A stretch of 64,000 nucleotides of DNA from contig JADWOT020001418.1 in the NCBI GenBank assembly GCA_036345935.2, positions 62,001 through 126,000 of the forward strand, written 5' to 3'. The notes under the pieces were generated by a model that was given only the letters and a program-made list of their open reading frames with translations, ran no database searches and was not told where the DNA came from. The translations under genes were made by a program, and so were the position numbers. This document shows positions 49,322 through 62,223 of this stretch, piece after piece (the stretch's first letter is position 1; each line of letters begins with the position of its first letter). This stretch comes from Taenia hydatigena (Eukaryota; Platyhelminthes; Cestoda; Cyclophyllidea; Taeniidae).

Positions 49322-49780
49322 CTATCTAGTAGTGTTGGAATTGTCTAACCATTGTGGAGGTGGCGAATAGTTCCCGGTCCCTTTGCACTTTTCTGTCTCA
49401 TTTTTGCCGAGTCTGATACTGGCGTAGGTGATGACGTGTTCTCTTTGTTTTTTGCCCCCTTGGGATAGTCTATCGATTATGGCTACAGCACTAGCGTCTG
49501 CGTCCAGTGCGAAGGGTAGTGCGCCGGCCTCCATCTTTGGTAAGGCTTGGATCGGTGCGGAACAGTTTTCATTCTAGTTCTTCCGACGCTTTATGGTGCT
49601 CGGTCTCCCACTTGAATTTCTTTTTTTGCAAGCTTTCTGATCGCTTTATGCAGGAGCTAGTGATCTTAGCCATTAACAAAGCGCCTGCAGTAGTTCGCCA
49701 AGTCAGTGAAACTGCGGAACTCCGTCTGGCTGGTTGGCGTTCATTAAGCATTTACTTGCTTTGTACATTCTTTAGGGACT
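49322..49780 (-). mobile_element. Ty3/gypsy RT end plus RNase H fragment (copy b)
   Basis: From 49780 downward the minus strand gives a decayed TNQTEL.SFLGLANYYRRF-equivalent, a tether (KKFKWETEHHKASEELE, 49619-49569) and then a frame (49534-49322) with PFALDADASAVAIIDRLSQ and HVITYASIRLGKNE. That is the RNase H core of Ty3/gypsy pol, with the first catalytic Asp in the DADAS motif. This is the only copy that keeps RNase H. A stop and frameshifts separate the parts. No integrase follows; the satellite does. Confidence 0.85.
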
Positions 49781-49899
49781 GCCCTCTCGTTTGACGAACA
49801 ATTCAGGCACCATGAGGATTGAGCAGCGCTGAAGAAAGCGTCAATTCTTTGGATTCAAGTGCTCGACTCTTCTCAAGGTGACCGAATCGAAGCTCGAGA

Positions 49900-51080
49900 C
49901 CGATAAGGTGGTCCTCTGCTCCCACTCTGCGTCAAATTTTGTCAAGGCGAAATGATCTTGGGAGAGACTGCACATTCCCGGAGAAGCAGTTCAAGCCTCT
50001 CTCTTCATTTCTTCATCTTTCGTTTTTTTTCCCTTGACTTCAGTATAACTCCCCATCTTCGTCTGTTCTCTGCACATTAGAAGTTCATACTTGGCCCGTG
50101 CTCGGCACAGATCATGGCCCTTAAAGCGTTAAAGAGTAGGCAAGTCTCTGGACTTCTTTTCATTCTGCTCCCCTTCCTCATTTACATTTTTTATTTATCG
50201 GTTAAGTGTTACCACCTTTGTGGAGTTTGTGTCTTGTGTACTCTATAAAAACAGCGTTGTTGACTGCCAATAGTAACGCAACCAACTTGTTTTTACTTCT
50301 TTTTTTTGGATGTGCGCTCAGAACATTCAAGTTCTGAGCATTGTGGGTGTGAACATTGGCAGGAGTAGTCTATCAGCTTTATTTTTTGCCAAAAGTAACC
50401 TTCAAATGCACTTCGACCCTTTTTTCATGTTGCCGATTAGTGCTGGAACAGACGAGCCTGTTCGGAGTGAGATGCGCAGTGTGCTCAAGGTCTTCTCAGG
50501 GACCATCATTCGCGGCCCTGTCACGCACACTGAGCACGTGAAGCGCAAGACCGTCACTGCATGTACATAGTCTATGCCTTAAATTTGAGGACCATACCCC
50601 CACTAAGGGGCGTTGTAACCGAAGGGCGGATGCAGAGAGAGAGAGATAGATTGTGGCGGATGTGTGAACGCGTTAATGGCCACTTTCAAATCACGTCGTA
50701 CATCCCACTGATGAGGGCAACAAGGCCGTGTGGGGAGGCAAACCAGTGCTTGGCCGTTTGTGCTGCAGATGTACGATTAATTGATCTGGAGATGGGAACC
50801 TGTGAGCTTGCTTCCGGTGTTCCATCATTCTCCCCTTCTGCCTCCTCTCTCCTTCTTTCTTCAAGTCGCATCAGTGAATACCTTTGATGTGCTCAAGTCA
50901 TCACCCCCTTGTGCGTCAGATCGGCACACCAACATTTAAAGCGGTCGTAGGGAGAAGTAGTAGTGGGCAGGAGAACGGACGATTGATTGTGTGAGTGGGT
51001 GGGTAATCGGCCGCGCGGATGGACAGTTGTCAACAGGTGGAGAGGATAGCGCGTATGAGATCAGAGGTGACAAGAATAAC
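49900..51080 (+). repeat. Block U copy b
   Basis: Collinear with 39840-40980, but more diverged and shorter. Contains the best-kept H4 remnant and a TATA box. The small conserved frame seen at 41404 is absent. Includes (GA)n at about 50634-50647. Confidence 0.7.
50310..50612 (+). pseudogene. Histone H4 pseudogene (copy b, best preserved)
   Basis: The frame starts at ATG 50310, 60 bp after a TATA box (50243). H4 identity is clear from 50436: PISAG, an insertion, then MRSVLKVF, IIRGPVTHTEHVKRKTVTA and, after a one-base deletion in the Ala-Met codons, YIVYALNLR. These correspond to the H4 segments ISGLIYEE-TRGVLKVF, VTYTEHAKRKTVTA and VVYALKR. The 42 codons before it have the right length for the H4 N-terminal tail (about four codons short) but no tail sequence is left. 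H4 pairs with H3 in the nucleosome core. No functional product is expected. Confidence 0.85.
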
Positions 51081-54000
51081 GCTGCTTTTGCACTCAGACA
51101 TTGAGTTCCCCGTTGTCGACCTCCCCAGGCAAAAGAACACTGAAGATTGGGTGTTGTGGGAAGCAGCTCTTTTCTAGCCAGCTGGCTAAATAGTTGACAA
51201 ACGCCTTCAAGTCGGAGTTTATTCGTGCCATCCAAAACAAGTTCTCATCAGCGTACTTTCCCAAATGGCAGACAGTTAGAAATGGTTAGCAAGTGGTCTA
51301 CCCCATTTACTGGGAAAGAGTGGGGGAGCAATTGTGATGGTGGAGTTGGGGAACATGCTACTTTGCACATTTGGGTAGTACAGACCAGCATTAAGGAAGT
51401 TGGGAAAGCGAAGAGCGAGTAGTGCTTGCAGTCACGGGACACAAAGACCTCAATTATCAAAAAAGGGTCTGCTTCGTGCCATTCGGGCCTTTATTTCCTT
51501 TGGTAGTCGTACCCTTCGCATTGGGCCACGCTGCCATATCATACCTCAGCAGCACCGTCTTCTCTCGTTCACCCACAAAAACTCAAACCACCACACCTTC
51601 ACTACACCTCCACCCCCACATTTCAGGTACTCCACTCCAAACCATTAATTCCGAATGGCTCAACACGCCCGCACAAAGACAGTGAAAATCACATGCATGC
51701 CAATAACAGTTCATTGAAATGAATTTATTGCGAAACACGAAAGGTGGAGAAATAATTAAAAAGAAGGGGAATATCAAAATGCACCAACGTTTCGACAGGC
51801 AGAACCTCGTCCACTCCTTTAAAGAGAACACCTAGCTGAAGGGCTTGAACACCAACACACAAATGCTGCAATAAGGTGAGCAGCAATATTGAATGCAGAC
51901 AGGATTCATATCGTTCCCCATGGCAGCTGCAAAGGAATAGATGCACTTGATTTGCACCACCTCAACGGTGCCTCACATACAAATCTGCGTCCATGCCACA
52001 AACTCGATGACATCTAAAGTAACCACGCGGCACCTGCAATCGCGACCACACACTTCGGGATAGCGGGGACTCAAACACTGGCTGCATACGAATTAGTCGA
52101 AATCCAGCCAGATAACGATCTTACGAGGACAATCTTGACTAAACAACCAATCTCCCAAATGGCTATCAAAAACTGCTGACGCACCACCCACCGCTATCTA
52201 CATCGTGTCTATGTGGCAGCCCAATACCCTACCTCACTCGACAATACTCCAACCACCGGCTCACAGGCAGCCAAGTACAATCATACTGGCTCGCTTTCAA
52301 ACAATTCTGGGGTGGTCGTCAATAATTCCACCCCCTCAAACTAGCCACTTAACGCCACAAACCCACCAACATGTAACCAACTAATCATCTTGACTGTGGA
52401 AGTGGCGACAAATTTCTCCTCCAAGACAGACATTAAAGCAGCCAGCGCCGCCTTAACAGGTCTCGCTGATTGGCGCCAAATTATGGAAATTGTAAAGTTC
52501 AAATGATCTCCTTCAACCAACGACTTCACGAAATATCAGCGCTGTCCCCCACGGGGCCGAAAGAAGGCCCTAGTGCAAATTACTGATGATCTAGCGCCAC
52601 CTGCTGGTAATCTGGCCATCGATTCATCTACAAACCATAACTGCTGCAGCCCCCAAAATGCAACTTTAAAATAATAATCGGCCTGAAAGCCCTCGCGCCA
52701 ACCATCATTTCACGTGTATATTTACCAATGCAAACGCTTAATAACACTTTAATTTCAACATCAAAACAGCTTCAGTGTCATCTCCCAATCCACCCTATGG
52801 CACTTAACTGCCTTGTTGCAAGTAACGAGCCAGACGTTTCTGACACCATTCAAGCGCACATATCCTACACCACGTGCCAGACTCTGGATAGCTTAGTTAC
52901 ACTGCGTCAACATCACGACTGAGATAAAAGATGTTCACCATAGCCAATCCCTCACAAAGCCCGAAATCCTGCATAAGTACTGCAGGCGCGAAGTGATAAG
53001 GACTTGGGATTTCCGGTGTACCTCATCCGAGAGAAAGACACCATCCAGAGATGGCACAAAGACTCAATGTGTCCAGTTTTCGAAGTTGGGAGACAGCATA
53101 GGATAGGCAGCGAAGCCGATCATTCTACAGCTGAAGATTTCCAAGCTTCTTCACCCACAAAGGTGACTGCCTAAATGCACCAGGAAGGAGGCCAGACACC
53201 CATTTCATATCGCCCACTGACAAAACCTGCCCGTCAATATTAGCATATATTACGGTGCCCTGATTGCTCGCTAAAAGATAACTTCTTCGATTCTCCCAAT
53301 CCAGACAGTCTTTCGGCGGTCAAGCGATTCCGTTCTACGACAAGTCTCTCAGACCAGAGCAGAGTCCTTCAATACACTCGACCGAGAATCCATCTTACTT
53401 GAATTCAGGCCGAGGCGAGTCCGATATCGCGATATGCGATTGTCAAATCGCTGAAGCTCAGCATTCCTTTTGTCGGGGTCTCAAGGCTAAGTGGAAGCGG
53501 TTCTGCATAGAGTAACCTCTCTGGTTCTCATTTACAAATTGACCGACACTTGACATCGGCAGAATTCAAGTCAATGTGATTGCATATCTTGGGGAGTCCA
53601 ACACCCAAAACAACAAGGACCGTACGACAATGCTTTGTCAATTTCTAGAAGCACGCTGGAAAGAAACACAGCTGATGAGCCAAAACCAGCCTAATCGAGC
53701 ATGCAGTGGCTCCAAATGACCACTAATTTGTTCTAAAAAACGAGGTCATGAGCAGGATCAGAAAGAACGATGGTGAATCTACCCAGGCTCGCAAACCTAT
53801 CATACACTTCCACAATGTTCTCCTTAAGCCAAAATCATTAACAATAAAACCAAGTACCTGCAAACATAACACTCATTTACTCAACAAAAAATAAAACTAT
53901 GCCAGGAGCAGGGCCATAAATAACAACGTCAGTTACCCATCCGACGGGTTGGATGGACAGCAAACTGATTCGCACCTAATGCAATTGGTTAACTACGCAA

Positions 54001-54549
54001 CACTCGTCCACCGAGCCGTGATAGCACTCAATTTAGTAATGTATTCAAACAAAGGTGGGCAATTATTTGCATTTATCAACAGCCTACGTGACATAAATTC
54101 AACTGTCTGCGAAAATTAATTTAATTCAAGAGGCACCTAAACACGTGTAGATCCACATTACCGAATTGTCTGGACGCTTGAATGGTTTACACATTACATC
54201 CAAACCTCTGCCAAAAAACCAAATGTTTACCACCTTTTGAATTTCTTGCTTTGTTTGACAAAAAGGCTTACTTATAATAACAAATAAAGCCACCAAATTA
54301 TAGCCATGTACTTTTATAAAAAGCTCTTGAAGGTATTCATTCTACCATTATATTGCCTTCATGCCTAATTCTTTTAATGTGCACGTGCTAATGTTAACTG
54401 CGTATAAGCAACAGTTACGGCAAAATGTTTGCTTTTTGCAGGTATGTGAATATCGCATATGAAGAAGTTATATTTATCAAAAACATGCATATCTGAAAAC
54501 GTGAATTTGCATGAAAGTGTGCCTTGCGGTTAATGGGAGTTGCTAGATT
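51081..54549. other. No gene recognised
   Basis: GC-richer sequence on the C- and A-rich plus strand, with frames up to 87 codons and no named motif. It sits where the upstream part of a third gypsy unit would be expected, but I see no H4 remnant or RT palm here. Confidence 0.4.
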
Positions 54550-54742
54550 TGTACTTGTAGCTTTTTGTTTGTTGAAACTCTTGGTTTCGGTCAAGACCAC
54601 GGGGGTGGCCGTACTGCCCTATCTGAGTGGGCTGGCCTCCAGGCCATGCCAGCAGCCTATCTCCCTCTGTCCGCTGAATATAGATATTCTACCCTGGCAT
54701 TCTGCCTTCGTTTGCCTTCGAGGGAGTCTCGGGACGCTACAG
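54550..54742 (+). repeat. Single A-B copy of the foldback element
   Basis: Matches 44134-44320 (GGTGGCCGTA, GGCCTCCAGGCCATGCCAGC, TCGGGACGCTACA) without flanking inverted segments. Shows that A-B is the basic unit and that the 44-kb locus gained the inverted parts. Confidence 0.75.
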
Positions 54743-55149
54743 TGTGTGCTTATTCTGGGCAATTATTTTACAGTATGACGGTGATCTTAAATTATCACGA
54801 CTTTTGAGGATCAATTTTTGCTGGATGCGCGTTTTATGCTTGAGAAAGAAGACGACAGCCGAATTGATGGACTAACCACTAAAGGGTAATTATATCTGAC
54901 AATAAGAGGTAACATTGAAGATCTATAACAATTATTGTAGGAAAACACAAATTATGACGAGGGAAACATAAGTTTGCTCTTTTAAGCTGTAACTGCGTGT
55001 ATGTTGGGAAAGACTAGCGTGGTTGCATGCAAAGACCGTTCAGCAGACAGCACTTTGGAGAACTTCCTACTTTGTGGAATCATTAACCTCTTCATGGGGT
55101 TAAGAAGCAAAGAATAGGAATATTCATGGCTGAGTATGAGTTTTAGAAG

Positions 55150-55480
55150 ATACGAAGTAGTCCAGACTCCAAAGTGCCACAACGCTCCGTTAACTTCGTA
55201 GGACATAGAGTTTGGTCAGATTAAATAGCAGTTCTCTAAGACCGCACAAAATAAGCGAGATCTGGACCAACGCCAACTAACCAAACAGAGCTCTGCAGTT
55301 TCCTTAGCTTGACAAATTACTACAAGCATTTCGCCAAAGACTTGGCTAAGATTGCCTGTTGCTACAAAAAGTGACTAAGAAGCTGGTAAAGAAGGTGTTT
55401 TACGTAGGCGAATGAGCATGTTGAAGCAAAGCACAGAGGCAGGTGATGTGTGCCTCCTCAGGAAACCATCTCACAATTCG
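55150..55480 (+). mobile_element. Ty3/gypsy RT fragment (copy c)
   Basis: The plus strand reads QRSVNFVGHRV (the FLGH turn of gypsy RT), then ARSGPTPTNQTEL, CSFLSLTNYYKHF and AKDLAKIA, followed by a tether remnant. Stops and indels are present. It runs directly into block G at about 55450, in the same relative arrangement as copy a. Confidence 0.82.
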
Positions 55481-58400
55481 TGTCACCGACCCAGTCATAA
55501 GGGATTAATCATACACCTAACCACCACACACACTCGCATACGCTTTTCACCGTCTCCCGCCCAATCTCTCTGTGAACTCCCAACCTTCCACTACATAGTT
55601 CAGAAGACGTCAAAGGGCCAACGCAGATGGAAATCGTAAAAAAATAGCAGTAACTTATGCCACCACCCTCCCCTCCTTCCCTACTTCATCTTAACCGTCT
55701 CCTCCTCACTAACCTCACTCACGTGCATCGTCAGTCAAGTACTGTCGCAACTAGTGCAATTCACTTATCAAAGTAAACCATGAAGAGCGCCTTCGAGTTT
55801 GTCGATTGATGGAAACTTACATTCCATCCACAAAGTCCATTCCTACATACTTTACTCGAGTACATGGTCGGAGAAATGGGTAAACGAAGGCATCCAGGAG
55901 AATGTGGAAGAAAGAGAACTGGTAATAGGGAACGCACTTCAACAGCACAGTGTAGGAACATACGACAATGGCCTTACTTCATCCTCTCCTCTACTTCCTC
56001 TCTTCTGTGAACGTCTCATCTTCGCCTCTCATCCAACTATTCTTCCGTGGCTTTAAGCTTAACAATCATGTTGCTTCCTCCGCACTGGAGAGGTGCAATC
56101 ACCGCCATTGTCCTCCCTGCTGCAACACAGCAATTGTCCTAGGCATGCAACTAAAAATAAGCAGCAAAAACACGCCTTCACGAGCTCTATGTCAATCGAT
56201 GGGAGTTAGTCGCTACTGTCTTCACTAGATTCATACCTCGCGTTGCCCAAACTGCCCGAAAGTCGTCCTTTCAAAGGAAACAACAGAGATAAAAAGCTGA
56301 CAGAAAGCAGACGAGACAAGGCAGCGCATTTCATTCAAGGCACATTGGTATTGGTGGTCCGTCTCATCGTCCTTCGCCGCTTTTGCCTGCGCCATGACGC
56401 AGAGAAATCGACCTAGGTAAAAAGACACGAAGGTAAGTGATGTCTGCTCCCGCAAAACCATCCACAACGGGTGCCTCTTAAGTCCAACATCTGACAGCGC
56501 TGAGAGACATCACGCGACAACACGTGCCGCTAATTGATTCACACATGTGGAATTCGAAATGGTCCATCGCACAACAGCTTCGAACATGGTTGTCAACGTG
56601 TTGTTTTGCCTAATGCTGCTCATCTTTCTTTGTGGAATCGTCCCGTTAATTCCGTTGGACATCAATGCCTCCCCTCTGCTTTATTTTATCCTCCTATTCG
56701 GACTTCTGTTGTACTTTTACGTTTGTCACCTCCCTCGCCATCACGGTATCAGTTCCAACGGCCCGGACCTCCATTCCGAAAAACTCAAAAGGCCGAAACA
56801 GATACCTACAGTAGAAATTAAAGGTGCGTTATGCCACCAGTTCCTCCTCCTCGCCTCTCCTCTCCTCGTGCCAACTTTTTCCATCCTCCTCCCCCTCCTC
56901 CTCATTATTTCATTTGCGTGCGTCATTTCATTTTCATCAAATCTGATATCCAGTGTCAATCCCATGGATAGGAAAACTATCTTTAGCCTCTTCGAGTGTG
57001 CTACTGAAAAGTCGTAATTCCTAGCAATAGGTCTATTTCTTCAAGTTTTACTCATTCAGATGGCTAGATGAGTGGGTAGGTGAAACAGTTCCGAAGTAGA
57101 CAGGAGAAAGAGACAGAGAAATGCCGAATAATGCACCACAGCACTGCGCATAGTCAACTTACGGCGGCCATTTTCAATCCCCTTTCATCCTTCCTTACCC
57201 TGTCTCATTTCATGCCCTCGGCTTCTCATCTCTCTGCCCCTCTATCAATCACTCCTTTGTCTCTTTCAGACGTACACTCGCGTTGCTTAGCAATGCAACG
57301 AAATAATTCTGCCAGGCAGAGGCCTAGACAAAGGCGTCAAACACGCAACGTCGTTAACGTAATAGTAATCTTTAGGGGTGAGTCGCCGATTTCTCTAATC
57401 AACTTATACCCTACACCACGCCTGCTGTACCACGCTTACTTTTCATGTCACTTCCATGCTCTTACATTCACCTAATGAGTAGCAGCATCAGCGAGAGACC
57501 TCTTGACGTAGTAACAATAACTTGCTCAATATGTACATTCCACTGTAGAAGCACTGTAGCACGGTATGCAGGACCAGGCTTGACTAGATTGTACTGGGTC
57601 GCCACAGAGCAGACTAGTCACCTTGGCTGAATTATGACAGGCTTGCATAAAGCAGGAAAGGAGAGCATGGGCAGGACTACCACGTTTATATTGCCTACCC
57701 CATCCTCAGAAACGCCTTATGCGCTACCGTTGGAGTCAACCTCACCAACACTCTACTTTGACCCACCTAATCCACCCCACACAACTCCATACCATTAAAA
57801 TTAAGGTCTTCTCTTTCTTTCTCGCAGACACTAGGGACCAAGGTACTCAGACTATAAGTAGGCCTGGCGACGTCTTCAGAATGGAGGGATCGCAGCTCTC
57901 TTCCCTGCGTGCCCTTGTCCATGTCCCACTGCAACGCGCCTTCGGTGGGTGCCTCCGTTGTCTCCCACTACAACGTTCTATATGCTTCCAAGTATTGCAC
58001 CTTGCATGATGTTTCATTGTTTGTGCTCTACGCATTCAATTCTACCGGAACAGAGGAGTTATTACTTCCCTCATTTCATTCACTTGTCTTTATTTTTCCA
58101 ATTTAGTGGCACAAGAAAATGTCGCTTCTCTGCCTTCCTTACGCTGCGCTCGCCTTCCCCTTCTTTAAACCCAGCCCCAATTCGCCTCAGCCTCATCCTC
58201 CTCCCACCTCATTGTCAGCCAACGCCCTCTTTGTAAGTCCCCTTCATCGCCCCACTAGTCTCGCTCCTCATTATGACATGATTCAATAGTGCCAAGGTTC
58301 GCAACCTACATCAGACTAGCATGGACTATTCTGCATCTAACTCAGTCACGCTTTGCCTACAACAAGATCTCATTTCAGCGTAGCCTAGCCTGCATCGCCA

Positions 58401-59460
58401 TTCATTCTCCATTCCTATCTTCCTTTCCGTCGTTGTAGTTTGTCCCACACCACTTCGCCTCAATTCTGTCTCCTACTCCTACTCCTCCTCCACTTACCCC
58501 CTCGAGAGCGAAGGTGAGCGCGTTGCTCCTACTTTCCACTTCGTAATTTGTAGACTCGCCCAACTCCCACCTCGTCATCTCGCTGCCCAATTCTTTCCTT
58601 CTCTCTTTGGAGGATTCCTCCACCTAACGCTCTACATTAACGGGTAAGAATATGCGCTTCCTGCCTGTCTGTCTGTCTGTTTGGTTGCCTCAGTTTGTGT
58701 GTGTACGTTTGTGTGTGTGCCATTACCTATCTTTGTTTTCGTCCTTTTAGAAGGTCGCCTCCATCGGTCTCCCACCAAAACAGGTAGGAACGTCTGCGTG
58801 TGTATATGCCTGACTGTGTGCATTGAAGTGCGAAGACACATTCATCTCATCCTCTCCTCTAACTTGTCATTCTAGTCTACCAGGTCGACAGTTCTATCCT
58901 GGGTGAAGTAAGATCTCCATTCGTTGCTCGTTGCATGCCTAGTTGGTTGCCTTATTAATTTCAACTCCACTTCCCGCCATCACCTTATCGTCCACCCACC
59001 CATTCACCCACTCACTCACCCACACACCCGCCAACCCACTTTACTACATCTAATCGCTTTTTCCTCCTGTGGCTCCTCTGCTTCCTCACTTATTTCAGAT
59101 TGAAATGGACGGACCACATGGAATTGGCAGAAGAATTCGTACAAGGTTTGAGGAGATACATCGTCCGCGTCTTCAACACGTGCTGTCTGTGCGGACGGAC
59201 GGCAAAAATGCCCGTCATACAGGGCGATTTTTCGCAGTACACAAGTTATGAATTTGGCGGCGGACTGAGTGAACAAATGCTGTGCGAATTCCCAATCAAG
59301 AACCCTTAGTGACACCAACCCTTCAAAGTGGGAAACCGACACACAGCCATCGCGCAACTCGGTGGCATTTGAAGGGGCACAACAATCATCGAGCACACCC
59401 AGATGGTCTCTCACAGAATAAAGATCAACTCAACAATCTGACCGTGATAAGCCCATGAGA
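55450..59460 (+). pseudogene. Block G copy 3: most complete intron-bearing gene-like block
   Basis: Longest copy, collinear with 38050-39510 (inverted) and 35641-37990. Exon-like parts: a membrane-type exon ending at 56823 (frame open from 56547; FEMVHRTTASNMVVNVLF, two Leu-rich hydrophobic segments, tail RPKQIPTVEIK, donor GTGCGT); 57270-57377 (36 codons, acceptor CTCTTTCAG, donor GTGAGT, basic QRPRQRRQTRNVV then hydrophobic); from 57828 (acceptor TTCTCGCAG); 58439-58513 (75 nt, donor GTGAGC); 58751-58783 (33 nt, acceptor CCTTTTAG, donor GTAGGA); from 59099 (acceptor TTATTTCAG). Several frames are open, but no single ORF links all exons with certainty. The protein is unrecognised, and two hydrophobic segments suggest a membrane protein. 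It could be live or dead. Confidence 0.5.
58663..58681 (+). repeat. (GTCT)n microsatellite
   Basis: CTGTCTGTCTGTCTGTTT in an intron-like part of block G; the other copy lacks it at this point. Confidence 0.8.
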
Positions 59461-59469
59461 GACACACAA

Positions 59470-60130
59470 GCACGGAGGAGTTCTCATTAGAAAAATGCTA
59501 TTTAAAAACAGGCAACAAAGAAGAGCCGAAGTGGCGATTTCAAACCAATAACGATTCCATTACGTACCGTTCGAAAAGAAGCGCAGTGTTGAAGACGCGG
59601 AAAAGTAGGCTAGAGCACTTCCACCAAGGCGCAAACATCTGGAGAATGCCTCCACAAATTCGCACAGCAAAAGCAGGAGGCAACTAAGTCACCAATTCTC
59701 CTTTTTACTAATAAAACTCGAAACGGATTAAAAGAGAGCCAAGTGGCTGCCATGATGACCATGCCACCGCGCTAATGAAAGGCGCCGCCCAGGTAGAGAA
59801 TGAATCGATTCCGTCACCAACTTACACGGGAACTCCCAAGAGCAAGACAGGAGGCAACAGGCCGAGCAGTTCTCCGTTTCAAAGTTAAAAACCTAAAAAG
59901 GATTCAAAAAGAGAGCCACGTTGGTGACGCGACAACACAAAGTGCCGCTCGATTACCAAGAAGTGCCCAGCTATTAAATGTGTCCGTTTCATCACTATCT
60001 GAGTAGAGAGCTCGTCAAAAGAAAATCTAGACGCAGCATTCCAAATTAAAATTTCAAAATGATTTAAAGAAGCGCCGCATTGCAGCCGCGATGTTAACAA
60101 GAGATGGCCACACAAAAAGTGCATCCAGGG
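59470..60130 (+). repeat. ~174-bp satellite, three or more units
   Basis: AGGAGGCAAC recurs at 59675 and 59849, a 174-bp period, with a further diverged unit to about 60130. Recurrent blocks are GATT.AAA.AGAGCC and GCGACAACACAAAG. The same family, in the other orientation, lies at 48796-49150. It bridges block G and block U. Confidence 0.7.
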
Positions 60131-61953
60131 CGCCACAAACAGACCCGAGAGTTTGACAGAACAAATACAAAAATCAACTGACTAAGCGGTTCTCGTACTT
60201 AACGCAAAAATTCAAAAGCTCCTGTCAAATAACACTTTGGAGTGCACGCTTTAGGCCAGACCAGCATCCCCTGAAATAGCTAGTGGTCAGAGACCTATTG
60301 CCTTACCCAATCGGAACCACCAACTGCTTCGCGTGAGTGTGGCGGCCCCAACTTCTTGCGCCGAGTCGACCAAATTTAACCAACTTGAAGGCACTTGCTG
60401 TCCTTTCTAAACAGCATGGGTAGGATGCATTTCATGGTGGCGGCGGTTGAGTGTGGAAGCAGACTTCTGACTGGTAGCCATTTTAAGGGCTGTGTGGTCA
60501 AAAGTGTGCGCTCGGAGCTATCGTTCAACAAAAGTGCAATATTTTGCATGCCCTCAGCGTTGGAGCCGAGGTCGACGCAGGACATGGAGTTGCGTCCTAG
60601 CTTGCCATCGCGTTAGTGATATGGTGGGCATTGGTGCATAAGACGTAGCAGATTTGCGTTGAACTACATTGCGGGAGCATCTTTTCCCGTGTACTAGTAA
60701 TTAGGAGCGATGTAAGTTCTGTCTGCTGCGCAACCTTCTGTGGTACTCAAATGAGGATGTTGTTCAAAAATTGGTCGTTGCTTTCTTTCTGTGGAAGACG
60801 TGACGATATATCGTTTGCCGGAACATTTGTCCATTTCCAAATTGCTTAGTTCTTGATGCATTTGCTCTTCTTTCATGTGCTTCAATAGCCTCATTTCAAT
60901 TAGCGGTGGCTGACTTTTGTGATGTGCTCATTTACTTATGCGAGAGTGTAGGGTGCCATTCGTTGATATGGCTTCTTAGTCGACTAAATGACATTCCGTG
61001 GTGGTAAAAATTGACTTAGCAATAGAGAGCAGGATGGTTACATCAATATCTGAATGCAAAATAGCGCAGTATTGTATGGAATAATGAAAGTAAGTGTATA
61101 GTGGCAGTCTACCTTAGCTTAGCTTAAGGTAACGTAGAGTAGTATGGAATGGTGCAAACAGGGAGGACGAATTTTCCCTCGCCACCTAGCAAGGACGCCA
61201 TTGACATAAGCCTTAAGCCCTTTTGCTCAGTAAACAATCAGCGTGCCAACTGCTGTATCACTGCCTAATAAGGCCAACGAACATATGAGCCTAGTGAGAA
61301 TACGCTGTCTTGCTTTAATATCCCCGTCCATCTGTCAGTGCTTCACTAGCACCCACTACTACCATCGACACAACAACAGCAAAAGCAACGTTGTACTTGT
61401 CACCTCCGACCTCATACACGCTATCCTCCCCACCTGTCGACAACTATCCATCCGCACGGCCGATTGTTCACCCACTTACTCATGCAATTAATCGTCCGTC
61501 CTCCTGCTTAATAATATTTCTCCCTACGACCGCTGTGAATGTTGGTATGCCGATCTGGCGCACAAGGGCGATGACTTGAGCGCATCAAAGGCATTCACCA
61601 ATGTGACTTGGAGAAAGAGAAAGAGAGGAGGCAGAAGGGAAGAACAATGGAACGTAAGAAGCAAGCTGACGGGTTTCCATCTTCATCTCAATTAATCGCA
61701 CATCTGCAGCACACACGGCCAAGCACTGGTTTGCCAATTGACCCAAAATCTCCCTCGACTACCCTACAGTGCCTCCCTACACCGCCTTGTTACCCTCATC
61801 AGTGGGACGAGCAAAGATGATTGCAATGTGCGATGTGGTGCTGAAAGTGGCCATTAACGCGTTTACACATCCACCACGATCTCTATCGATCCGTCCACCC
61901 CTCAGCTCTAACGCTGCCCAGACAACAACGGCTTAGAGGATGTGGTTAGTATT

Positions 61954-62223
61954 TTAGTTATAGACTATGTGCAAGGCAGTGATGGACTTGCGCATCATGT
62001 GCTCAGTGTACACGACAGGGTCGCGAATGGGGGTACCTGGAAAGAACTTGAGCACACAGCGATCTCCCTACAAATGGGCTTACCAATTCTAAACACTTAT
62101 CGGTGACTTAAAAGAGGCCGAAATGCTCTTGAAGTTTACACGAGATGAATAATAAGCTAGCAGATTAGTTCCGTCAATGTTCCCAACCACAATAAGCGAA
62201 GCTTGAATAATCGGAGCGCACAT
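61954..62223 (-). pseudogene. Histone H4 pseudogene (copy d1)
   Basis: Minus-strand 62049-61954 reads KFFPGTPIRDPVVYTEHMM and TALHIVYN before TAA. VVYTEH is closer to the H4 form than in the sister copies. The upstream part is fused in frame to another block U frame at the ATG. Not functional. Confidence 0.68.
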
